From assembly GCF_023229105.1 (NCBI RefSeq), contig NZ_JALNZY010000106.1:1-5184 (forward strand): a stretch of DNA of 5,184 nucleotides, given 5' to 3'. The DNA is from Sulfurimonas sp. Lineage in GTDB: Bacteria; Campylobacterota; Campylobacteria; Campylobacterales; Sulfurimonadaceae. Below are positions 1 to 5,011 of this stretch, in pieces. A program made the position numbers and the translations under genes. Each line of letters begins with the position of its first letter. Position 1 is the first letter of the stretch. The notes below the pieces were generated by a model. It did not search any database and was not told the origin of the DNA. It saw nothing but the letters and a program-made list of their open reading frames with translations.

Positions 1-507
1 TCATATGCAACAAAAATAGATAAACGAACACTTCACACACTTATTTTTTATCTTTTAATTTTTTTAAGTTTAGTTCTTTTTAGCCATATTTTTATAGAGG
101 TAAAGAGTGCCCTCATACTCCCGTTAATACTTCAAATTGTATTAGGTTTTATTATCGGTATTGGCATCGGTATGGTTAGTTCACTCTTAGGCGTCGCAGG
201 AGGAGAATTATTAATCCCTACTATCGTACTTTTGTATGCTACAGACATTAAAACAGCAGGAACACTAAGTCTAGCCATCTCACTTCCTACACTATTAGTA
301 GGTCTTTATAGGTACCACAAAAACGGCAGACTTTTAGAAGTTTTAAGCTTTAGAGATATTTTAATATGGATGTCTATCGGTTCGATTATTGGCGCTTTTA
401 TCGGCGCTACACTCTTTGGAAAAACGGATGCCAAAATCATAGAACTACTCTTAGCCATCATACTTTTACTCTCTGCATACAAACTATTTAAAAAGGAGAA
501 AAAATGA
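1..507 (+). CDS. TauE/SafE-family membrane transporter (5' end missing)
   Basis: This is the C-terminal 168 codons of a polytopic inner-membrane protein. The frame is open from base 1, so the gene starts upstream of the window and the internal ATG at 172 is not the start. The visible part is strongly hydrophobic, with about five or six membrane segments (roughly residues 12-31, 43-61, 66-82, 86-103, 120-139 and 146-162 of the fragment) and a lysine-rich end. The GVAGGE stretch (fragment residues 64-69), followed by a conserved LIPTIVLL-type helix, matches the second repeat of the TauE/SafE family (PF01925). That family comprises anion or organosulfur permeases of roughly 250 residues, so about one third is missing. 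Substrates in the family include sulfite, sulfoacetate and taurine-related compounds; none can be assigned here. The stop overlaps the next gene's start (ATGA), which suggests translational coupling to the binding protein. The family call is fairly firm; the role in this locus is unknown. Confidence 0.8.
   Translation, partial: SYATKIDKRTLHTLIFYLLIFLSLVLFSHIFIEVKSALILPLILQIVLGFIIGIGIGMVSSLLGVAGGELLIPTIVLLYATDIKTAGTLSLAISLPTLLVGLYRYHKNGRLLEVLSFRDILIWMSIGSIIGAFIGATLFGKTDAKIIELLLAIILLLSAYKLFKKEKK
493..498 (+). promoter_or_regulatory. Ribosome binding site for the binding-protein gene
   Basis: AAGGAG lies 5 nt before the ATG at 504, inside the last codons of the transporter gene. It fixes the start of the binding protein at the ATGA overlap and gives a mature-looking signal peptide immediately after that ATG. 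Confidence 0.75.
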
Positions 508-1481
508 AAATAATTTTATCGGTTTTTGTACTTTTTTTTACAACTGCTTATGCTAAAAGCATCACAGATGATCAGGGAAGAGTTGTTGAAGTTCCTGATA
601 CTATAACTAAGATTTATTCGGCTTCGCCGCCTCTTAGTATGTCTCTTTTGGCATTTAACCCTGATTTAGTTGCAGGACTTAACTCTCCATTTAACAAAAT
701 GCAAAAAAAGTATGTGGGAAGTGCATACAATAAACCTGTTGTGGGCGGTTTTATGGGGCAAGGAAACACTCCAAATTTTGAGATTTTAGCCAGCACAAAA
801 CCAGATGTCGTCATCATGTGGACTAGGATGCGAGGATATGAGAAGATATTGGCAAAACTTGAAAAACTTGGCATCCCTGTTTTGCTTGTAAACAACGAAT
901 CCATCTATGACCTAATCACTCAGTTTGAACTATTTGCAACACTAACAGGCGAGCATGCGAGGGCAGATGAGCTTATAGCATACACCAAAAAGAGTCTCTC
1001 TCTCGTGGAGCAGCTACAAGAGAAGCTCACAAAGCAAAAAGAGGTTCGTTACTACTTTGCACAAGGCGTAGATGGGCTTAACAGTGAGTGTGATGGCTCT
1101 TTTCATCTTGAGCCGTTTAAGTATGCGGGGGCAAAAAATGCGCTTGATTGCAAGATGAGTTCAAATTATGGGATGGAGAAGATAGCTTTTGAGACTATTC
1201 TTTTAAGCGACCCTGATGTGATTGTTGCTATGGAGAGCGTTTTTGTAGAGGAGATTGGCAAAAATCAAAGATTTAAAAGCCTCAGAGCTATAAAAGATGC
1301 AAAGCTTTTTCTCGTGCCCTCACATCCATTCAACTACATCTCAAGACCGCCCTCTTTTATGCGACTTCTTGGCATCAGATGGCTTATAGACTCTTTTTAT
1401 CCATCGCTTAGAACAAAATCCTTTGAAGAGGATAAAAAAGAGTTTGAGAGGCTCTTTTTTCCTCAGCTAAAAGAGAGTTGA
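504..1481 (+). CDS. Periplasmic substrate-binding protein, iron-siderophore/cobalamin/haem ABC type
   Basis: A 325-residue secreted protein. Residues 1-17 form a short Sec signal peptide (K2, hydrophobic core, AYA before K18). There is no lipobox cysteine, so it is probably soluble in the periplasm. The N-terminal pattern (TDDQGRVVEVP at 21-31, then ITKIYSASPP and FNPDLVAGLN) is typical of the BtuF/FepB/FhuD-like cluster (PF01497), as are KPDVVIMW (99-106), IPVLLVN (124-130) and SDPDVIVA (235-242). The C-terminal RPPSFMRLLGIRWL stretch (281-294) is the conserved region seen in metal-chelate members. Length fits the family. C196 and C216 are the only cysteines and could form a disulfide. These proteins hand an iron chelate, haem or corrinoid to an ABC permease, but no permease or ATPase gene is visible. 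It overlaps the upstream transporter gene by 4 nt and ends 1 nt before exbB, so it is very likely in the same operon. The ligand is not determinable from sequence. Confidence 0.85.
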   Translation: MKIILSVFVLFFTTAYAKSITDDQGRVVEVPDTITKIYSASPPLSMSLLAFNPDLVAGLNSPFNKMQKKYVGSAYNKPVVGGFMGQGNTPNFEILASTKPDVVIMWTRMRGYEKILAKLEKLGIPVLLVNNESIYDLITQFELFATLTGEHARADELIAYTKKSLSLVEQLQEKLTKQKEVRYYFAQGVDGLNSECDGSFHLEPFKYAGAKNALDCKMSSNYGMEKIAFETILLSDPDVIVAMESVFVEEIGKNQRFKSLRAIKDAKLFLVPSHPFNYISRPPSFMRLLGIRWLIDSFYPSLRTKSFEEDKKEFERLFFPQLKES

Positions 1482-1482
1482 A

Positions 1483-1923
1483 ATGCTTGTTGAGAAACTT
1501 TTAGGGGTTGCCATTATCGGGGTTGATCCAGTGTTATGGGTACTGCTTTCTATGAGCGTTCTCTCTTTTGGTGTGATTATGGAGAGAGCACTTGTATTTG
1601 GATATGTTAAAAAAAGAGTTCATGAACTCTCTATGATAGAGGTGAGAATTTTACTTGAAAAAAGATTGGGAGTGCTTGCAACATTTGGCAATAACGCTCC
1701 TTTTATTGGGCTTTTTGGAACAGTTCTTGGAATCATCAACGCTTTTCACACGCTCTCAAGGGGAAGTGAATTTGGTATCAATGCAGTTATGGGTGGCATC
1801 TCAGAAGCTCTTGTTGCAACTGCAACTGGACTTTTTGTAGCAATTCCAAGCGTCATAGCCTACAACTACTTTGTAAGAAAAATAAAGATGATACTTCTAA
1901 ACATGGAGGCAAAAGCGTCATGA
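1483..1923 (+). CDS. exbB: ExbB, proton-channel subunit of the TonB energiser (short form)
   Basis: A 146-residue inner-membrane protein of the MotA/TolQ/ExbB family (PF01618). ExbB forms the pentameric scaffold that, with ExbD, uses the proton gradient to energise TonB. Three membrane segments are visible at about residues 15-38, 70-90 and 104-130. The hallmark motifs are present: APFIGLFGTVLGI (72-84) and ISEALVATATGL (106-117). T80, E108 and T113 align with E. coli T148, E176 and T181, the conserved channel-lining residues. E. coli ExbB has 244 residues; this version lacks its N-terminal extension and most of the cytoplasmic loop, leaving only about 30 residues between the first two membrane helices. 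The upstream purine-rich GAGAG (1473-1477) is a weak ribosome site, and the start lies 1 nt after the previous stop, suggesting coupled translation. The stop overlaps the exbD start (ATGA). TolQ is the alternative, but the adjacent exbD and tonB genes favour ExbB. Confidence 0.92.
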   Translation: MLVEKLLGVAIIGVDPVLWVLLSMSVLSFGVIMERALVFGYVKKRVHELSMIEVRILLEKRLGVLATFGNNAPFIGLFGTVLGIINAFHTLSRGSEFGINAVMGGISEALVATATGLFVAIPSVIAYNYFVRKIKMILLNMEAKAS

Positions 1924-2327
1924 AGACAGACAATGTCTATGAAGACAACGAAATATCGGAGATAAACATGACTCCCTTTGTGGATATTGTTCTTGTCATC
2001 TTGGTTATTTTCATGGCAACGGCAACTTTTGTTGCAGAGGGCAAGATAGCTATCTCTCTGCCAAAAGCTACGCAAAATGAGCAAGCAGTTGAGCCGACAA
2101 AACCGATAATCATAACCATAGACAAAGATGGAAAGTTTTACTTTGAGGAGAATCTTGTAGAGACGCAAGCCCTTAGTGATGAACTCATAAAAAACCATGA
2201 TAGAGCTTCAAGGGATGGCGTTATTCTTCGCAGTGACGCAAAGACATCGTTTGAGTATGTTGTAAAAGCCATGGATGTCTGCAAACAAAACAGCATCTCA
2301 AAGTTTTCTATCCAGACGCAGGAGTAG
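1920..2327 (+). CDS. exbD: ExbD, TonB energiser subunit
   Basis: A 135-residue protein of the ExbD/TolR family (PF02472) with one membrane segment. A short cytoplasmic acidic N-terminus leads into INMTPFVDIVLVILVIF (15-31). D22 corresponds to the essential membrane aspartate D25 of E. coli ExbD, which carries protons. The segment runs to about residue 39, followed by the usual ISLPKA element (45-50) and a periplasmic domain of about 85 residues containing IIITIDKDGKFYF (83-95), the conserved strand pattern of the family. Length is near the usual 135-145. The gene overlaps exbB by 4 nt (ATGA), with GGAGG at 1905-1909 as ribosome site, consistent with coordinated stoichiometry. It forms the energising complex with the neighbouring ExbB and TonB in the inner membrane. 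No key residue is missing. Confidence 0.93.
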   Translation: MKTDNVYEDNEISEINMTPFVDIVLVILVIFMATATFVAEGKIAISLPKATQNEQAVEPTKPIIITIDKDGKFYFEENLVETQALSDELIKNHDRASRDGVILRSDAKTSFEYVVKAMDVCKQNSISKFSIQTQE

Positions 2328-2329
2328 TT

Positions 2330-3097
2330 ATGATAAGCAATTTTTACACTAGAGCCATGATATCAGTAGCATCTACCACTCTCTTGCATGCTTCGATATT
2401 TTACACTCTAAATGAGATAGAGCCAAATATCACTCCCTCACAAAGAGTGGTGGAGATAGCATCTATTGAGAGTCTCAAAAAAGAGAAAAAAGAGCTCCAA
2501 GTTGCAGTGGCAGAGCAAAAACCAGAGCCGCTACCAAAGCCTGTGCCAAAACCAGTACAAGAGCCAAAACCAGTTCAAAAGTTAAAACCAGAACCAGTGG
2601 TAAAAGCAGAGCCAGTAGCAAAACCAAAACCTATAGTAGAGCAAAGTCCCACTCCTCTTAAAGAACCTTTGCTAGTCGCTCAAAATGAAGTAAAAAATAT
2701 GGAGGCAAAAGAAGATACAAAAAATAATGCAGATATTGAGCCAACATCGCCTATAAAAAGCACTCAAAAGAGCCAAGAGGCACAAAAGGCTTCATCCATA
2801 AAAGAGGCTAATGAGATAGAGCAATACCTCTTTAAAATAAGAGCGAAAATCCAAGAAAACCTAAGATATCCGCCTCTTGCAAGAAGGCTTAAAATCGAGG
2901 GAGAGAGTGTTGTTCGCTTTGAGATATCAAGTGATGGGAGCGTAAATGTCTCATCCATTGGGATAAAAAAGTCAAGCGGACATGAGAGCTTAGACAGACA
3001 AGCGATGCAAACCATCCAAGATGTTTCGCCTTTCGATGCTCCGCCAAAAGAGGTAATATCTATAATATTGCCTGTTTCATTTAATTTAAACAGATAA
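2330..3097 (+). CDS. tonB: TonB, periplasm-spanning energy transducer
   Basis: A 255-residue protein (E. coli TonB has 239) that carries energy from ExbBD to outer-membrane receptors. It has a short cytoplasmic N-terminus and one membrane anchor at about residues 9-26. H20 sits where the essential SxxxH histidine of E. coli TonB lies; at the serine position there is T16, with S15 next to it. A charged linker (46-64) leads into a Pro/Lys-rich spacer (65-113) with PKP, PEP and KPV units, including a tandem PKPVQE/PKPVQK. A polar low-complexity stretch (114-160) follows. The C-terminal TonB domain (about 164-255, PF03544) contains the conserved RYPPLARR (179-186), the GES..RFEIS strand and SSG..SLD..A (215-225). 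AGGAG at 2320-2324, within the end of exbD, precedes the ATG by 5 nt. The gene is 2 nt downstream of exbD, in the same operon. The likely partner is the receptor gene starting at 5012. Confidence 0.92.
   Translation: MISNFYTRAMISVASTTLLHASIFYTLNEIEPNITPSQRVVEIASIESLKKEKKELQVAVAEQKPEPLPKPVPKPVQEPKPVQKLKPEPVVKAEPVAKPKPIVEQSPTPLKEPLLVAQNEVKNMEAKEDTKNNADIEPTSPIKSTQKSQEAQKASSIKEANEIEQYLFKIRAKIQENLRYPPLARRLKIEGESVVRFEISSDGSVNVSSIGIKKSSGHESLDRQAMQTIQDVSPFDAPPKEVISIILPVSFNLNR
2545..2578 (+). repeat. 18-nt tandem repeat in the tonB proline-rich spacer
   Basis: Two 16-nt copies, GCCAAAACCAGTACAA (2545-2560) and GCCAAAACCAGTTCAA (2563-2578), lie 18 nt apart and differ by one base. They encode consecutive PKPVQE and PKPVQK units (residues 74-85). 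This looks like a simple unit duplication that lengthened the TonB spacer. Such tracts are prone to slippage in multiples of six residues, which keep the frame. Confidence 0.7.
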
Positions 3098-3103
3098 AGG
3101 AGA
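3096..3103 (+). promoter_or_regulatory. Strong ribosome binding site for the DUF438/PAS gene
   Basis: AAAGGAGA overlaps the end of the tonB stop codon and lies 7 nt before the ATG at 3111. It is the best Shine-Dalgarno match in the window. It indicates efficient independent initiation of the downstream gene while keeping it in the tonB transcript. Confidence 0.75.
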
Positions 3104-3110
3104 TATAAAA

Positions 3111-4286
3111 ATGAGTGAGTTTTTAACAAAAAGTGAAGAAAAAATAGAGAAGATTGTGAAGTTTCACAGATCTTTTGATGAGATGAATCAAAGTCAAAGA
3201 CAAGCATGGCTTGAGGAGATGGGGGATATAAATATCGAGCATTTTTTTAAAGCAAATCAGAGAGTTTTTGATGAAGATGGCCCTAGAGAGCGAAGTATTC
3301 CAAGGAGAGAGTTTTTTTTGGATGTGATTAAAAACAGAGTAAAATCAGACCCTCTTTTACAGCCAAAAGGACACCCTGTAACGAACTACCTGCAAGAAAA
3401 TATCCACATAAGAAAACTTTGCGAGAAGATAACAGATACCTTTTGCGTAGAGGAGATAGCAAGTTATGATACAACGCTCAATCTTTTGTATGAACTCTCT
3501 AAAATCCATACGCACTACTTAAGAAAAGAGGATCAACTCTTTCCATACTTAGAAAAACACAACTTTACTTATCCAAGTACGGGAATGTGGAAGTTTCAAG
3601 ATGAGATAAGAGCAAACTTAAAAATGGTTATAAAAGCATTTGAGAAAAATGAGCTAAATGAAGAGATGCAGACTCTTATGCGTGACGTTATACAAGATAT
3701 TTTCGACATGACAACCAGAGAAGAGAAGATGCTGCTTCCTACATCTGTAAAACTGTTCTCTCATGATGAGTGGAAAAAAATGAGCAAAGAAGAGAAAGAG
3801 ATAGGTTATGTCTTCATTCAAAACCCTCCACTATGGCCAACAAATGAGAGTAAAAAACCAGATATGGCATCATCACTAAGTTCAATATTTCTCCAAGAAG
3901 GTTCTCTCTCACAAGAGCAACTAAACCTCTTTTTTAGCCATCTGCCTTTTGATGTAACTTTTGTAGATGAGAATGACAGAGTGGCGTTTTTCAACCAAGG
4001 TAGTGAGAGAACTTTTTTAAGAAGTCCAGGGATAATTGGAAGAGAAGTAAAGTTTTGTCACCCTCCAAAGAGTGTTGATACAGTTTTAGTCATCTTGGAA
4101 GCTTTTAAGGCAGGAACTAAAGAGAGTGCTGAATTTTGGATAACTTTTGGTGGAAGATTGATTCACATCAGATACTTTGCTCTTAGAGATGAAGATAAAA
4201 ACTACAAAGGCGTAGTTGAGATAACGCAAGATATTACAGAGATACAAAAGATAGAGGGCGAGAGACGCCTTTTAGATTGGGCATAA
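3111..4286 (+). CDS. DUF438/hemerythrin-like/PAS domain protein, putative redox or gas sensor
   Basis: A 391-residue soluble protein with no signal peptide or membrane segment. Residues 1-70 resemble the DUF438 N-terminal domain (PF04282). Residues about 86-220 form a hemerythrin-like four-helix domain with GHPVTNYLQENIHI (87-100), HTHYLRKEDQLFPYLEKH (133-150), a MWKFQDEIR segment (159-167) and REEKMLLP (203-210). Residues about 270-380 form a PAS domain carrying GREV.FCHPPKSV (310-322), EFWITFGGRLIHIRYFALRD (341-360) and the terminal ERRLLDW; this is the PAS type characteristically fused to DUF438. Candidate iron ligands are H88, H99, H133, H135, E140 and E204/E205. Q163 lies in the third-helix DEIR segment, where many HHE domains have a histidine. 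There is no kinase, GGDEF or DNA-binding output domain, so signalling would need a partner. The gene is 13 nt after tonB, so probably co-transcribed. The architecture call is good; the function (O2, NO, iron or redox sensing, or iron storage and repair) is inference. Confidence 0.82.
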   Translation: MSEFLTKSEEKIEKIVKFHRSFDEMNQSQRQAWLEEMGDINIEHFFKANQRVFDEDGPRERSIPRREFFLDVIKNRVKSDPLLQPKGHPVTNYLQENIHIRKLCEKITDTFCVEEIASYDTTLNLLYELSKIHTHYLRKEDQLFPYLEKHNFTYPSTGMWKFQDEIRANLKMVIKAFEKNELNEEMQTLMRDVIQDIFDMTTREEKMLLPTSVKLFSHDEWKKMSKEEKEIGYVFIQNPPLWPTNESKKPDMASSLSSIFLQEGSLSQEQLNLFFSHLPFDVTFVDENDRVAFFNQGSERTFLRSPGIIGREVKFCHPPKSVDTVLVILEAFKAGTKESAEFWITFGGRLIHIRYFALRDEDKNYKGVVEITQDITEIQKIEGERRLLDWA

Positions 4287-4304
4287 TATATTTATTTATA
4301 TATC

Positions 4305-4326
4305 GTTATGTATAAGAAGACATAAC
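4305..4326 (+). promoter_or_regulatory. Perfect 7-bp inverted repeat upstream of the methyltransferase, possible operator
   Basis: GTTATGT (4305-4311) and ACATAAC (4320-4326) are exact reverse complements separated by 8 nt, in the only sizeable gap of the window (4287-4345). The preceding DNA (4282-4303) is almost pure A/T with several -10-like hexamers, such as CATAAT at 4282-4287 and TATATT at 4287-4292, so a promoter here is plausible. The dyad ends 19 nt before the methyltransferase ATG and just before its ribosome site. There is no U-tract on either strand, so it is not a standard terminator. It does not match the Fur box GATAATGATAATCATTATC. It could be an operator for a dimeric regulator or an mRNA hairpin near the ribosome site. 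The dyad is certain; its function is not. Confidence 0.4.
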
Positions 4327-4330
4327 ACTA

Positions 4331-4337
4331 AAAGGGG
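4331..4337 (+). promoter_or_regulatory. Ribosome binding site deciding the methyltransferase start
   Basis: AAAGGGG lies 8 nt before the ATG at 4346. The second in-frame ATG at 4364 has no purine-rich site in front of it, so the upstream start is preferred. Confidence 0.6.
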
Positions 4338-4345
4338 TTAAAAGA

Positions 4346-4996
4346 ATGGTTAAAGTTAAACGTATGGAAAATAAAGAGCACAAAGGCGGATCAAACCCTC
4401 AAAGTTTTGACCGCATTGTGCGAGAAGTTTTTGCACCTATATACCCCGTAATTGCACAACAGATAAAGGAAAAAACTGGAGTGATATCTGGTAGATGCTT
4501 TGATGCTGGATGCGGTACTGGAGCACTTGGACGAGCAATGGCAAGTATTACGGACTTACATATCACTTTTTTCGACCAATCGCCTGAGATGCTCTTGCTC
4601 GCTAGAGATTATGCAAAGAGTGAAAACATTTTAGATAAAAGTGATTTTTTAAACGGCGACATCCATAATATAGATATGAAAGATGAGAGCATAGACATAG
4701 TCATAAGCCGCGGTTCTTCGCCGTTTTGGGATGATTGGGATAAGGCTTATAGTGAAATACTAAGAATATTAAAAGTCGGCGGACACGCTTACATAGGCGG
4801 AGGATTTGGCACAAAAGAGCTAAGAGCTCAAATAACCGCTCACATGAGCAAAGAAAAACCAGATTGGAGAGACTCGTTTAAAGAGCGAGTAAAAACAGAG
4901 CGAGAGGCCTTGCCACAAATACTAAACTCACTAAATCCAGCACAACACACCATCATAGATGATGAGAGCGGTTGGTGGGTTTTTATAACGAAGTAA
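4346..4996 (+). CDS. Class I SAM-dependent methyltransferase
   Basis: A 216-residue soluble protein with a Rossmann-type methyltransferase fold. SAM-binding motif I is FDAGCGTGALG (52-62), followed by the acidic ribose-binding position in FFDQSPEML (75-83; D77). GDIHNIDM (104-111) corresponds to the adenine-binding motif. SIDIVISRGSSPFW (115-128) is the motif IV region, followed by AYSEILRILKVGGHAYIGGGFG (134-155), the motif VI helix and strand. Residues 158-200 are a charged helical tail. The acceptor substrate cannot be inferred from these motifs. No signal peptide is present, so it acts in the cytoplasm. It sits 15 nt before the TonB-dependent receptor and 59 nt after the hemerythrin/PAS gene, so a role in modifying or processing the imported ligand, or a metallophore or tetrapyrrole, is a reasonable guess but only that. 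RNA or small-molecule methylation unrelated to transport is the alternative. Confidence 0.85.
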   Translation: MVKVKRMENKEHKGGSNPQSFDRIVREVFAPIYPVIAQQIKEKTGVISGRCFDAGCGTGALGRAMASITDLHITFFDQSPEMLLLARDYAKSENILDKSDFLNGDIHNIDMKDESIDIVISRGSSPFWDDWDKAYSEILRILKVGGHAYIGGGFGTKELRAQITAHMSKEKPDWRDSFKERVKTEREALPQILNSLNPAQHTIIDDESGWWVFITK

Positions 4997-4998
4997 AT

Positions 4999-5004
4999 AG
5001 GAAG
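4999..5004 (+). promoter_or_regulatory. Ribosome binding site for the receptor gene
   Basis: AGGAAG lies 7 nt before the ATG at 5012. A nearer ATG at 5005 overlaps the end of this site and stops after five codons, so 5012 is the real start, supported by the signal peptide that follows. Confidence 0.6.
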
Positions 5005-5011
5005 ATGAAAA

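Noticed and set aside
172..507. Transporter gene starting at the ATG at 172
   Set aside because: The frame is open to base 1 and the upstream residues are hydrophobic and consistent with the same family, so this ATG is internal to a longer gene cut by the window edge.
614..904. Minus-strand open frame of 96 codons
   Set aside because: It lies wholly inside the binding-protein gene on the opposite strand, has no recognisable domain, and looks like a coding shadow.
1655..1840. Plus-strand open frame of 61 codons inside exbB
   Set aside because: It is an alternative frame of a firmly identified gene, with no ribosome site and no family resemblance.
1866..2198. Minus-strand open frames over exbD (also 1937-2125)
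   Set aside because: Both are antisense to exbD. Their hydrophobic or Cys-rich appearance comes from reverse-reading exbD codons.
2545..2660. CRISPR-like or intergenic repeat array
   Set aside because: The repeats encode in-frame PKP/PEP units of the TonB spacer and show no constant repeat with unique spacers.
2764..3207. Minus-strand open frame of 147 codons
   Set aside because: It is antisense to the tonB C-terminal domain and the start of the next gene. Those plus-strand products have clear domains, and this one has none.
4305..4326. Rho-independent terminator between the hemerythrin/PAS gene and the methyltransferase
   Set aside because: The hairpin is AT-rich and not followed by a T-run on either strand, so an operator or mRNA structure is more likely.
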